From the NCBI RefSeq assembly GCF_004521915.1, contig NZ_SDKD01000015.1, positions 1 through 64,000 on the forward strand: a stretch of DNA of 64,000 bases, given 5' to 3'. Source of the stretch: Brevibacillus migulae. Its GTDB lineage: Bacteria; Bacillota; Bacilli; Brevibacillales; Brevibacillaceae. Within the stretch, counting starts at the first letter, position 1; each line of letters begins with the position of its first letter. This document shows positions 15,641 to 23,473 of this stretch, piece after piece. A program made the position numbers and the translations under genes. Under the pieces are notes generated by a model. That model searched no databases and was not told where the DNA came from. It worked only from the letters and a program-made list of their open reading frames with translations.

Positions 15641-16138
15641 ATGAAACGCCGTAAATGGTCGGCATACGCAAATAAAGATTATCCTGTAAAAAGCAGCTTA
15701 CACCCCTATAACTTTTTCGTGCCACTTGTGGAACAAGTGAAAGAAGGGGTTGTCTCCATTGTCACCGAAGATCGCTCTACAAACAGCAGTATCGATCAGC
15801 TTTTGCAGGAATTTCTTGTCACGCAGCAGCAGCCCTTTGATACGCATTCGGAACGCAGCTACGGCTCGGGCTTTATTTTTCACCCCGATGGCTATATTTT
15901 AACAAGCGAACACGTCATTGGAAAATCAAAGACCATCCTGGTCAAACATTATAATGGCCGCGTGTATGAAGCGGAACGCATCGCCAGCGACCGGACCCGG
16001 GACTATGCTGTCATCAAAATCAAACCCCACGGGAAATTGCGTCCGCTCCCGCTGGGTGATTCCGCGGAAACGAAAGTCGGCGAATGGGTACTGAGCATCG
16101 GTTCCCCGCCTTTGGGCACAGGGGTAAAATCATCGGTG
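15641..16138 (+). pseudogene. Trypsin-like serine protease, N-terminal part of a split gene
   Basis: The first about 160 residues of an HtrA-type (S1C) protease without signal peptide. SEHVIGKS carries the catalytic His (residue 91) and RDYAVIKI the catalytic Asp (residue 121). The host reading ends in VGEWVLSIGSPPLGT, after which inserted DNA follows and the frame stops at 16177. The remainder, with the catalytic Ser, lies 8.94 kb away at 25058-25318 and is in register. The start ATG follows GGGGGGATCAGCGG. Alone, this fragment cannot be active. It may be a dead gene, or one restored by excision of the insert, as in sigK-type interrupted sporulation genes; the sequence does not decide. Confidence 0.88.
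16098..16138 (+). other. Left junction (attL-like) of the inserted element
   Basis: Protease-coding DNA TCGGTTCCCCGC continues into TTTGGGCAC and then element DNA. The first 12 bases recur at the internal site (19166-19177), and GGCAC recurs at the right junction. Confidence 0.65.
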
Positions 16139-17230
16139 ATGCACCCGGACGGTTCGCCGCTTTGTTTCCTGTGCTAAGCGGATCGCGTATTCGACGGGCC
16201 GCCTGATTGCCAGACGATAGGTCTTGAGCTGTCCCATTTCGCGAAAAATCTCCCGGCCAGGCTTGGGATTGACTTCGATTAACCAGACCTTTCCGTCCAC
16301 ATCAATCCCGATGTCCAGTCCAAACTCGATCATCCGCCCAAAATGCTTTTCCAGTGTGCCCGCCGTCTGATGGGCAAGCTCACAGCATTCGCGCCGAATC
16401 TCTTCTGCCCTTTCCCCAAAGCGCTCCTGCATAAACTTCTCAAACGGAATGCCGCGCCCTCCCCCATGCAAATTGGAGGTAGAGCTGTTGGCTGCTCCTA
16501 CGCGGACCCCCAGTCCCGTTACATCCCACTCGCCGCGCTCATCCTTTTGAATGAGCAGCCGGACATCCGCCACCCGATTGGGCAATAAAGACAGCTGCAG
16601 CCCTTGCTGTACCATAAAAGGGCCGTCCTGGATCTTCTGCTCATGCACCCATCTTTCTACATAGGCGGCCGTCGCAGCTTCCGTGGCAAAGCGGGCCATA
16701 CGCATCCGTTGATACTTGTCGCGCCCCTGCAGATGGTAGCCTCTGGCAGTGGCCGCTACCTTCAGGATGCTCCTGCCGCCTGTGCCATTTCCGGGTTTTA
16801 CATACAGCAGCTGGTGCCGCTTCAGCATGTGCAGCAGACGAGGCTTGCTGTAATCAACCGTTTCCGGTATCCACTGTCTGGTCGCGATTTCATCCGTAAG
16901 CAGTTTGGTGATTTTCCATTTTTTGCTGAACGTGCTGTTGGCATACGGAAAATGGCTGCGATGGCGAAACCGGATATAGCCCGGAACCCGCTTCCGGTAG
17001 CGGTCAATCACCATATCGGGCCAGGGAAACCAGCGGCGCACCCATCCCCCGTTTTTTCCGGGGACAAAACCATGGATTTGCTTCTTGGCCGGATAAGCAT
17101 CCTGATAGGAAAACAAATAAACGATTGCGCCCATCTCCCGACCCGCTTTCACCAGCTTGCGAAGGTAGGCAGGTTCGGAAAACCGGGTGCCGCTTCGCCA
17201 CGTTAAAATTCCGATTACGGCTTGACTCAT
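16130..17230 (-). CDS. YheC/YheD-like ATP-grasp protein
   Basis: A 366-residue protein of the YheC/YheD group, ATP-grasp enzymes linked to the spore coat in Bacillus. The N-terminal part (GILTWRSGTRFSEPAYLRKL) is a Rossmann-like pre-ATP-grasp domain. The ATP-grasp portion shows LLYVKPGNGTGGRSILKV for nucleotide binding, and FGLDIGIDVDGKVWLIEVNPKPGR with the metal-binding Glu and Asn. The start was set at the ATG after GGGTGGAGTG. It is the leftmost gene of the insert, and its stop codon lies about a dozen bases inside the left junction. It is divergent from hxlR. The ligated substrate is unknown. Confidence 0.85.
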   Translation of the reverse strand: MSQAVIGILTWRSGTRFSEPAYLRKLVKAGREMGAIVYLFSYQDAYPAKKQIHGFVPGKNGGWVRRWFPWPDMVIDRYRKRVPGYIRFRHRSHFPYANSTFSKKWKITKLLTDEIATRQWIPETVDYSKPRLLHMLKRHQLLYVKPGNGTGGRSILKVAATARGYHLQGRDKYQRMRMARFATEAATAAYVERWVHEQKIQDGPFMVQQGLQLSLLPNRVADVRLLIQKDERGEWDVTGLGVRVGAANSSTSNLHGGGRGIPFEKFMQERFGERAEEIRRECCELAHQTAGTLEKHFGRMIEFGLDIGIDVDGKVWLIEVNPKPGREIFREMGQLKTYRLAIRRPVEYAIRLAQETKRRTVRVHHR

Positions 17231-17331
17231 CACTCCACCCTCTTTGCATTTGCTCATGCGGTAGTCTATGTTGGCGGAGCCATACTGTGTTCTTCGTCAT
17301 GGATAGGTAAAATATGGGTGTTTGCTCCTGC

Positions 17332-17352
17332 ACTTACTTTTCTCAAGTAAGT
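17332..17352. promoter_or_regulatory. Perfect palindrome, probable HxlR operator
   Basis: ACTTACT and AGTAAGT are inverted arms separated by 7 bp, about 45 bp before the hxlR start and in the divergent region with the ATP-grasp gene. HxlR-type repressors bind such dyads. Confidence 0.5.
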
Positions 17353-17396
17353 ATGATACAGTAGAAAAGAATCAGATATACAGGGGTGTGACCCAG

Positions 17397-17747
17397 ATGG
17401 AACATTCGAATCCGTTGACCCAGATGTGTCCCAAATACGAGCATGCGATCAGCATTTTAGGCAAACGGTGGACAGGACTGATTATTCGCGTAATGTTGAA
17501 CGGGCCTGTTCGTTTTAAGGATATTCGCGAGATTGTGCCGCAGCTGAGCGATAAAATGCTGTCGGAACGATTGAAGGAATTGGAAGAAGAAGGCATTCTT
17601 GAGCGCAAGGTGTATCCGGAAATGCCGGTGCGGATTGAATACGAGCTGACGGAAAAAGGAGCCGATCTTCGCCCGGTTATTGAATCCATTGAGCATTGGA
17701 GCCATGATTGGGTAGAGATCAAACCCGAGGATACCTGTAAGGAATGA
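17397..17747 (+). CDS. HxlR-family regulator
   Basis: A 116-residue winged-helix regulator of the HxlR (MarR-like) family. The signature CPKYEHAISILGKRWTGLII with the conserved Cys near the N-terminus is followed by RFKDIREIVPQLSDKMLSER and LEEEGILERKVYPEMPVRIE. Several HxlR proteins sense thiol-reactive compounds through that Cys. The start at MEHSNPL was chosen on the GGGGTG site; upstream codons lie over the operator palindrome. It is divergent from the ATP-grasp gene and inside the insert. Confidence 0.85.
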   Translation: MEHSNPLTQMCPKYEHAISILGKRWTGLIIRVMLNGPVRFKDIREIVPQLSDKMLSERLKELEEEGILERKVYPEMPVRIEYELTEKGADLRPVIESIEHWSHDWVEIKPEDTCKE

Positions 17748-17769
17748 CACGCATACGACTCATACACAT

Positions 17770-17814
17770 AGGCCTGACCCATTCTGTTACCTGACGGATG
17801 GGGAGGCCTTTTTG
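17770..17814 (+). terminator. Terminator of hxlR
   Basis: AGGCCTGACCCAT pairs with ATGGGGAGGCCT (one small bulge), followed by TTTTT. Confidence 0.8.
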
Positions 17815-17884
17815 GCATATCTTCCTTTCCCCCGCGATAAGATCTAGCGTGTTCACTTTCTAGTCGAGGGAGGCGGGAGATACG

Positions 17885-19141
17885 GTGAAACGAGCCGCTC
17901 TGTACATCCGTGTCAGTACGGAGGAACAAGCAAAGGATGGGTTCTCCATCGCGGCGCAGCGCGAAAAACTGAGCTGGTATGCGTCTTCCCAGGACTGGTT
18001 GATTGTCGATCACTATATCGATGAAGGCTACAGTGCCAAGGATCTGGATCGTCCAGCCCTGCAGCGAATGCTTCATGACATACGCCGGCAAAAAATTGAC
18101 ATCGTCCTGGTCTATCGGCTTGACCGGCTCACCCGATCGGTATTGGACCTCTATCAATTATTGGAGGAATGGGAGCGTGTGCAGGTAAGCTTCCGCAGCT
18201 GTACCGAGGTGTATGATACGACGACTGCGATCGGCCGCTTGTTTATCACGCTGGTAGCAGCCCTTGCCCAGTGGGAACGGGAAAACCTGGCGGAGCGGGT
18301 AAAGCTGGGGATGGAACAGATGGCGCTGGAGGAAAAGCGACCGGGGGGACCGCCGCCTTATGGCTATCGCCTGCATGAAGGCAGTCTGCGGATCAATCCC
18401 CAGGAAGCTGAGGTCGTCCGGAAGATTTTTTCCCTGCATGAAATCGGCAAAAGTCTCAGCGATATCGCTCAGGTGCTGAATGATCAGCAGCTTCCCAGCC
18501 GAACCGGAGCTCGCTGGAGTGCGACCACGCTTTCCCATATGCTGCAAAACCACGTGTATTATGGCGCATTGCGCTGGAACTACGCCGAGGGCGGCCAGAA
18601 AAAAAACAGCCCCGACACCTGGATCATCCGGGAAGGAACGCATCCGCCGATTATTGACAAGATGACCTTTCTAACCGCACAAAGACTACTGGAAGCACGT
18701 CGGCAACAGCATGGGCGAGCGCTGGCCTCCGACTTCCTTTTTGCCGGAAAAGTGATCTGCGCGCGGTGTGGAGAGCTGATGTATGGAAAAACGATCCGGA
18801 CCAAGAAAAAGGAAGGCGAATATTACCTTAACCGATATTACTTGTGTAAAAAGCAGCGACAAAAGGAATGTAATGCCCCTGCCATCCGCGAGACCGCTCT
18901 GGAAGAGCTGTTCCTTTCCCATGCATCCCGCCTCAGCGCCCCCGCTTCCCTCATACAGAGGATCTATTACGAAGAAAATGGCATCGCCTTGCCAAAAAAC
19001 CTGGAAATGCTCCTACGAGATATCCCCAGGCTGTGGTCATATGCAGATGTGATGGAAAAAAAGCAATGGATCGCCGTCCTGGTGCAGCGGCTGGTCGTGT
19101 CTGGACGCCCACTCACCATTCACCGCCTGGAATTTCTATAA
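17885..19141 (+). CDS. Serine site-specific recombinase 1
   Basis: A 418-residue large-type serine recombinase. The catalytic domain begins YIRVSTEEQ with the nucleophile Ser11, followed by VYRLDRLTRSVLDL with the catalytic Arg pair. The recombinase domain (GGPPPYGYRL...TLSHMLQNHVYYG) and a zinc ribbon (CARCGEL...YLCKKQRQKEC) follow. It lacks the long coiled coil of the biggest integrases and is on the short side of the family. The GTG start follows a purine-rich GGGAGGCGGGAGATACG. It lies about 25-55 bp upstream of an internal copy of the protease-derived junction sequence, which suggests that this enzyme acts on that sequence. Confidence 0.9.
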   Translation: MKRAALYIRVSTEEQAKDGFSIAAQREKLSWYASSQDWLIVDHYIDEGYSAKDLDRPALQRMLHDIRRQKIDIVLVYRLDRLTRSVLDLYQLLEEWERVQVSFRSCTEVYDTTTAIGRLFITLVAALAQWERENLAERVKLGMEQMALEEKRPGGPPPYGYRLHEGSLRINPQEAEVVRKIFSLHEIGKSLSDIAQVLNDQQLPSRTGARWSATTLSHMLQNHVYYGALRWNYAEGGQKKNSPDTWIIREGTHPPIIDKMTFLTAQRLLEARRQQHGRALASDFLFAGKVICARCGELMYGKTIRTKKKEGEYYLNRYYLCKKQRQKECNAPAIRETALEELFLSHASRLSAPASLIQRIYYEENGIALPKNLEMLLRDIPRLWSYADVMEKKQWIAVLVQRLVVSGRPLTIHRLEFL

Positions 19142-19163
19142 AGCCGTTTACCCCTGCCGCAGC

Positions 19164-19206
19164 AGTCGGTTCCCCGCTTGGTTTGGAAAACTCCGTCACA
19201 GCCGCG
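19164..19206 (+). other. Internal att-like site with a protease-gene sequence
   Basis: Read in one frame, this short stretch encodes VGSPLGLENSVTA, the HtrA motif found at the insertion point, but its flanks encode nothing protease-like. TCGGTTCCCCGC (19166-19177) is identical to the left host flank, and CTCCGTCACAGCCG matches the right host flank at 12 of 14 bases. It lies directly behind recombinase 1. It is best read as a recombination site, either the attP of a cassette or the seam between two cassettes. Confidence 0.65.
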
Positions 19207-19229
19207 TACAGACGTTCATACCAAAAACG

Positions 19230-19580
19230 TCATCCTTTCGCCCGGAAAAACAAAGAAGCGAAAAATCCAAACACGATCGCTGCCGATATCCCTGCACTTG
19301 TCACTTCAAAAATGCCGGTTACGACACCAATCAAACCATGCTGCTCGGCTTCGGCCATCGCCCCGTGAACCAAGGCATTGCCAAAGCTGGTGATCGGCAC
19401 GGTGGCTCCCGCTCCTGCAAAGCTGATCAATGGCTCATACAGCCCCAATCCATCCAGGACCGCTCCTGCCACGACCAGTGTAGACATCGTATGGGCAGGT
19501 GTCAGCTTCATCACGTCCATTAAAAATTGTCCAATCAGGCAAATCAATCCCCCGACCAGAAACGCCCACAAAAATGTCAT
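19230..19580 (-). CDS. spoVAE: Stage V sporulation protein AE (SpoVAE)
   Basis: A 116-residue integral membrane protein of the SpoVAC/SpoVAEb family, part of the forespore channel for dipicolinic acid. Three to four hydrophobic segments are visible (FLVGGLICLIGQFLMD; STLVVAGAVLDGLGLYEPLI; SAAIVFGFFASLFF), with the family signature GAGATVPITSFGNALVHGA between them. The start was set at the ATG after GAGGGGGCC; an earlier ATG overlaps the spoVAD stop (ATGA). Last gene of the minus-strand spoVA operon, ending 25-65 bp from the internal att-like site. Confidence 0.92.
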   Translation of the reverse strand: MTFLWAFLVGGLICLIGQFLMDVMKLTPAHTMSTLVVAGAVLDGLGLYEPLISFAGAGATVPITSFGNALVHGAMAEAEQHGLIGVVTGIFEVTSAGISAAIVFGFFASLFFRAKG

Positions 19581-19594
19581 GGTGAACGGCCCCC

Positions 19595-20599
19595 TCATTC
19601 GTTCTCAATCGATACGGCGTGAGCGATGCACGGAATGCTTTCTCCCTGTTGAAAAGAGATCGGGGACAGCAACGCTCCTGTCGCCACCACCAGCATCCGC
19701 CGCCACTTTCCTTCTTTCATCCGGTTGAGCAAATGACCATAGGTAACGGTTGCGCAGCATCCGCATCCGCTCCCGCCTGCCCATACATTGGGATTGTCTC
19801 CGTAAATCAGCATGCCGCAGTCCTTGTAACGATCCAATGGGATGTGGACATTATGCTTAGGCAACAGCTCCGATAGGATGGTATGTCCGACACGGGCCAA
19901 GTCACCGGTGACGATCAGATCATAATGGGAAAAATCGAGCCGTTGATCGCGGAAATGGGCCTCGATGGTGCTAAGGGCAGCAGGAGCCATCGCTGCTCCC
20001 ATATTGAAGGGATCGGACAGTCCCATATCCACGATCCTGCCGATCGTCGCTGAGGTGATGCGCGGCCCTTTTCCGCTTGCGGATACTACGGCAGCACCAG
20101 CCCCCGTCACGGTCCATTGCGCTGTCGGGGGCTTTTGCGAGCCGTACTCGGTTGGGTACCGATACTGTTTTTCGGCAGCAGCATTATGACTGCCTGTAAC
20201 GGCCAAGGCGTATTCGGCAGCCTTCGAATCGACCAGCTGAGCAGCCAACGCCAGTCCTTCCATCGCCGTAGAGCAAGCCCCGAAGAGGCCGAGAAACGGG
20301 ATACCCAAGGTACGTGCGGCAAAGTTGGCTGAGATCGTCTGGTTCATCAGATCCCCTCCGAGCATGAAAGTGATCTTTTCCTTGGTCAATCCCGCTTTTT
20401 CGATCGCTTTGTCCGCAGCCTCCTCAAACAGCGTTCTTTCCGCCTTTTCCCAGCTATCCTGCCCGAGCAGCAAATCTCCATGCAGCGTATCGAAATCATC
20501 CGCAAGCGGACCCTTTGCCTCAAATGGCCCTCCGATGGCAGACGAACCCAGTATGACGGGTTTTGATTCAAACACCCAGGTTTGATGTCCGACTAACAC
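19595..20599 (-). CDS. spoVAD: Stage V sporulation protein AD (SpoVAD)
   Basis: A 334-residue protein of the thiolase fold. In Bacillus, SpoVAD sits on the outer face of the inner spore membrane and binds dipicolinic acid. Motifs include GKPVILGSSAIGGPFEA-like N-terminal sequence (here SKPVILGSSAIGGPFEA), GIPFLGLFGACSTAMEGL around the position of the thiolase nucleophile, and VWAGGSGCGCCATVTYGHLL. Length is typical. The GTG start follows GGGGTGG at short spacing, four bases after the spoVAC stop. It belongs to the insert's sporulation operon. Confidence 0.93.
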   Translation of the reverse strand: MLVGHQTWVFESKPVILGSSAIGGPFEAKGPLADDFDTLHGDLLLGQDSWEKAERTLFEEAADKAIEKAGLTKEKITFMLGGDLMNQTISANFAARTLGIPFLGLFGACSTAMEGLALAAQLVDSKAAEYALAVTGSHNAAAEKQYRYPTEYGSQKPPTAQWTVTGAGAAVVSASGKGPRITSATIGRIVDMGLSDPFNMGAAMAPAALSTIEAHFRDQRLDFSHYDLIVTGDLARVGHTILSELLPKHNVHIPLDRYKDCGMLIYGDNPNVWAGGSGCGCCATVTYGHLLNRMKEGKWRRMLVVATGALLSPISFQQGESIPCIAHAVSIENE

Positions 20600-20602
20600 G
20601 CA

Positions 20603-21076
20603 CTACCACCCCATTTTCCATACCGTTTTGATGATCCCGATGAAAAAGGCAGAAACCACACCGAAAACGATCACAGATCCAGCCAGCTTGAAGATGTTGC
20701 CCCCGACTCCGAGCACATATCCTTCCGAACGATGTTCAATCGCCGCTGACGCGATCGAGTTGGCGAAGCCGGTCACGGGTACCGCTGTGCCGGCCCCCGC
20801 CCATTGGGCAATACGGTCATACACGCCAAAGCCCGTCAACAATACGGAGCAAAAAATCAGTACCGCTGTGGTAGGATTGCCCGCCGTTTTTTCCGTGAAA
20901 TCAAAATAGCGCATGAAAAACTCCTGCAGCGCCTGACCTACCACACAAATGAAGCCGCCGACCAGAAAAGCTCTCGTAAAATTTCTCAAGAGCGGCCGCG
21001 GAGGCTCATGCTGCTTTGCAAACGCCTGATAGTCCAGCTGTGTCGGAGTGAACATCTTTTTCTTTTCGTTGGCCAA
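20603..21076 (-). CDS. spoVAC: Stage V sporulation protein AC (SpoVAC)
   Basis: A 157-residue integral membrane protein, the mechanosensitive channel component of the dipicolinic acid transporter in Bacillus. Four hydrophobic segments and the signature AGAGTAVPVTGFANSIASAA are present; the cytosolic N-terminus PTQLDYQAFAKQHEPPRP is typical. The TTG start was inferred from AAAGGAG nine bases upstream and from the position just behind the DUF421 stop; an ATG eight codons later is the alternative. The sequence is related to SpoVAE downstream. Confidence 0.9.
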   Translation of the reverse strand: MANEKKKMFTPTQLDYQAFAKQHEPPRPLLRNFTRAFLVGGFICVVGQALQEFFMRYFDFTEKTAGNPTTAVLIFCSVLLTGFGVYDRIAQWAGAGTAVPVTGFANSIASAAIEHRSEGYVLGVGGNIFKLAGSVIVFGVVSAFFIGIIKTVWKMGW

Positions 21077-21090
21077 GTCTCCCAACTCCT

Positions 21091-21951
21091 TTACCGCATC
21101 AGTAACGGTTCCACTTGATTCAATACATCCTGCAAGCGCTGTGCTTCCTGGCTGTACTGTTGTTTCATCTTCGCGCTTTTGGTCGAGAGCGCATACAGCT
21201 CCAGATCCGCCTGGCATTTTTTCAACGTGGCATAGGTCAGCTTGGTAGCGGTCGGTTCAGGCACCTTGATTTTGTCATCGTACAGATCGACGTAAAGCCC
21301 TCCACCCTTGTCCACCTGACCGAGAAATACGTTTTCAAGGGCCACGCCTGTCTTTTCCAGCTCTGCCTTCAACCAGGCTCGGTTTAAGCCGATGGTCGCC
21401 AGCGGCTCGTCCATGATTTCCCCGTCCATGATGACCGTCTGCGGCTCCTCTGCCGGACTGACCGCCATTTTCAGCATTTTGGGAGTGATCGGTTGTTGTT
21501 CCGATTTGAGCAATACACTAAGCTTCCCGCTGGATTCCATGACGGCGAATTCCACGTCTGCCGCTTTGAAAACGCTACGGGCCCGCAGCATTTCCAGCAG
21601 GTCTTCGGTCGTGAGCCTCTCTTGCTTGAGGTTATCCTCCAAAATCTTTCCATCCTTGATGAGAATCGTTGCATTTCCATCAAAGAAATTGCGCATGACT
21701 TTGCTTTTCATGGAAAGCCAACCGCTCACGATCGGAAACAAGCCAAAAATACTCATCGCCAAAAGTCCATGGATAATCGGGCCATCTATGTTGCTCGCCA
21801 TTTCCGCTGCCAACGACCCGATGGTAATCGCAACGATAAAATCGATAAACGTAAGCTGGGAAATTTGCCGTTTCCCAATCAAACGGGAAAGAACAAAAAG
21901 ATAAGCGAGGGAAACAAACGAACTAACGATAATGGAAAGCCATCCCGGCAT
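21091..21951 (-). CDS. DUF421 (YetF-type) membrane protein with C-terminal DUF1657 domain
   Basis: A 286-residue protein. Three N-terminal membrane helices (WLSIIVSSFVSLAYLFVLSR; FIDFIVAITIGSLAAE; GLLAMSIFGLFPIVSGWL) and a soluble YetF domain (TILIKDGKILEDNLK...RLTTEDLLEMLR) define DUF421. The last 60 residues (TYATLKKCQADLELYALSTK, then QYSQEAQRLQDVLNQVEPLL) are homologous to the free DUF1657 protein encoded just upstream. DUF421 and DUF1657 genes accompany spoVAC-AD-AE in the mobile spoVA operons that raise spore heat resistance in Bacillus. GGGAGG precedes the ATG. Confidence 0.88.
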   Translation of the reverse strand: MPGWLSIIVSSFVSLAYLFVLSRLIGKRQISQLTFIDFIVAITIGSLAAEMASNIDGPIIHGLLAMSIFGLFPIVSGWLSMKSKVMRNFFDGNATILIKDGKILEDNLKQERLTTEDLLEMLRARSVFKAADVEFAVMESSGKLSVLLKSEQQPITPKMLKMAVSPAEEPQTVIMDGEIMDEPLATIGLNRAWLKAELEKTGVALENVFLGQVDKGGGLYVDLYDDKIKVPEPTATKLTYATLKKCQADLELYALSTKSAKMKQQYSQEAQRLQDVLNQVEPLLMR

Positions 21952-22060
21952 CTATGTACCTCCCTTTGCCTGGAAAAAGAGAGGAGGAGTTCCCTCCTCT
22001 CGTCAAGCAAACAGTGTTCCAACCCAGATCTTCGGCGAAAGCAACGCAAGCATGGCAGCC

Positions 22061-22267
22061 TTAGAAGCCTTTGTATTGAGGCTCTTCATTTTCCAGTTCA
22101 GTCACACGCTGCGAAAGCGTATCGCAAATGCTTTGTGCAGTTTGCGCTGCCTGAGAGTACATCTTTTTCGCTTGCTTGTTTTGCGTATTCAGGGCGAACG
22201 TTTCCAGATTGGCTTGGGCGCTTTTCAGGCTAGCTAAAGTCTGTTTCACTTGTGTGGATACTGTCAT
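22061..22267 (-). CDS. DUF1657 small helical protein
   Basis: A 68-residue soluble protein, MTVSTQVKQTLASLKSAQAN onward, made of two amphipathic helices with an acidic end. It is a DUF1657 protein, typical partner of spoVA-type operons in spore formers, of unknown function. The ATG follows GCGAGGTGAAAGCA; the longer frame upstream has no ribosome site. First gene of the insert's spoVA operon, whose promoter must lie in the 150 bp upstream. Confidence 0.85.
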   Translation of the reverse strand: MTVSTQVKQTLASLKSAQANLETFALNTQNKQAKKMYSQAAQTAQSICDTLSQRVTELENEEPQYKGF

Positions 22268-22414
22268 TGCTTTCACCTCGCTTTCCTCTGCCCCTCCTGT
22301 CAGATTCTCTGCCGTGAGGAGCATGACAAGTATAGAATTGTTCCAGAAAAGGGATTTATACTTCTTTCCCGCAAGTAAGAAAGTGGAAACGGAGCAAAAA
22401 AATCGATAAAAGAA

Positions 22415-22445
22415 AAAACCTGCTATCAATCAGCAGGTTTTTCCG
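22415..22445. terminator. Bidirectional-looking terminator upstream of the spoVA operon
   Basis: Stem AAAACCTGCT/AGCAGGTTTT with a 7-nt loop, flanked by A- and T-runs. It overlaps the last codons of the 54-codon gene and insulates the spoVA operon from it. Confidence 0.85.
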
Positions 22446-22590
22446 CATTTTTCTTTTCCACTATCAGGTAGGCTTCCAGCAAAAATGCGTACAAATCTTG
22501 TAACTCGGCCTCTTTTCCTGAAGCGGCCATCGGACTCACACGTATCTCGCCATACTCTCCCTGTATGCTCTGCAAAAGCTCTTTCCCCAC
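22426..22590 (-). CDS. Small hypothetical protein (54 aa) inside the element
   Basis: A 54-codon frame with a GTG start preceded by AAAAGGAGAGGAAGG and ended by a terminator that overlaps the stop. The product (MGKELLQSIQGEYGEIRVSP..., then ELQDLYAFLLEAYLIVEKKN) is acidic and helical, without cysteine or membrane segment. The good ribosome site and terminator argue for a real gene. It lies between arsR and the spoVA operon on the same strand. Function unknown. Confidence 0.6.
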   Translation of the reverse strand: MGKELLQSIQGEYGEIRVSPMAASGKEAELQDLYAFLLEAYLIVEKKNAEKPAD

Positions 22591-22644
22591 GGTATCCTTC
22601 CTCTCCTTTTTGCTAAAGGTATGAGGAGCGGGAATTGTCCCATA

Positions 22645-23331
22645 CTAGAGCTCAATGCCCAGATACTCGCGAAAAGCCTCCTTTCCTTTTTCAGTCACAT
22701 GAACCGCACGAGTGGCGGAAGCCCTCGTGATCAGATCCAGCTCGAACAGCCGCTTCGTAAAAACCGTACCCAACGTTCCTGCCAGATGGTATCGACGCTC
22801 GCTCCAATCCAGACATGGCCTGGCCAGGGCCCGTCGCTTCTGCCTGGCCGCCTCGACATCGATGCCGAAGCGCTGAAACCACGCTTCTCCCTCGGCGGTC
22901 ACCTGATACTCGCCATCGGCCTCCTTGAGTATATTTCGTTCCAGGAGCCGCTTGGTGACTTCCACACCGAGCTGGCCAGCCAAATGGTCGTAGCAGGTCC
23001 GCGCATGCCGCACTTCCTTTAATTGATCAGACTGGCGCAAAGAACGAACCTGCACAGGCGGGGACATCGTGGACAGCATCTCCAGAACATGAGCGACTTG
23101 GGCGCTCGCTAACCGATAATAGCGGTGTCGGCCTTGTGTCTCTACCCCCAAAAGCCCTCCCTCCACCAGCTTGGCGAGGTGAGCGCTTGCCGTCTGGGGT
23201 GAGACACGCGCCATATAAGCAAGCTCACTGGCCGGCAAAGCTCGACCATCCAAGAGACTATTCAGGATCGCAGCACGGGTAGGGTCACCAATCAATCCAG
23301 CAATATAAGCAAAATTTGGATATGTACTCAT
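22645..23331 (-). CDS. ArsR-type winged-helix regulator
   Basis: A 228-residue regulator. The N-terminal 100 residues are an ArsR-like winged helix (GDPTRAAILNSLLDGRALPASELA, then VSPQTASAHLAKLVEGGLL, then RHRYYRLAS). The rest carries no metal-binding ELCVCDL motif; instead CYDHLAGQLGVEVTKRLLE and a winged second half resemble the larger ArsR-like regulators of Bacillus. The ATG at MSTYPNFAYIAGLIGDPTR was chosen by family match; its Shine-Dalgarno is weak. Divergent from recombinase 2 and inside the insert, so it may control that gene or the small gene downstream. Confidence 0.8.
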   Translation of the reverse strand: MSTYPNFAYIAGLIGDPTRAAILNSLLDGRALPASELAYMARVSPQTASAHLAKLVEGGLLGVETQGRHRYYRLASAQVAHVLEMLSTMSPPVQVRSLRQSDQLKEVRHARTCYDHLAGQLGVEVTKRLLERNILKEADGEYQVTAEGEAWFQRFGIDVEAARQKRRALARPCLDWSERRYHLAGTLGTVFTKRLFELDLITRASATRAVHVTEKGKEAFREYLGIEL

Positions 23332-23473
23332 ACTTCGATAGTAGACGAATGATGCTTGCTTGACAATGGGAAAATGGAACGTCTTCTGCCGTGCTATTCT
23401 CCCCATCCGCCCATACAATGACAAAGAGAGAACGCTGTGACTCTCAAGCCCCATTTTGCTTGGAGGTGCCAGG

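Noticed and set aside
19033..19368. A frame containing VGSPLGLENSVTA as a protease homologue
   Set aside because: Only about 13 codons are protease-like; the flanks are the recombinase 1 gene and unrelated sequence, so it is an att-like site and not a gene.
22268..22414. Sigma-G or sigma-F promoter before the spoVA operon
   Set aside because: A GTATA element and CTATACT-like sequence are present, but their spacing does not fit the consensus well enough to assert it.
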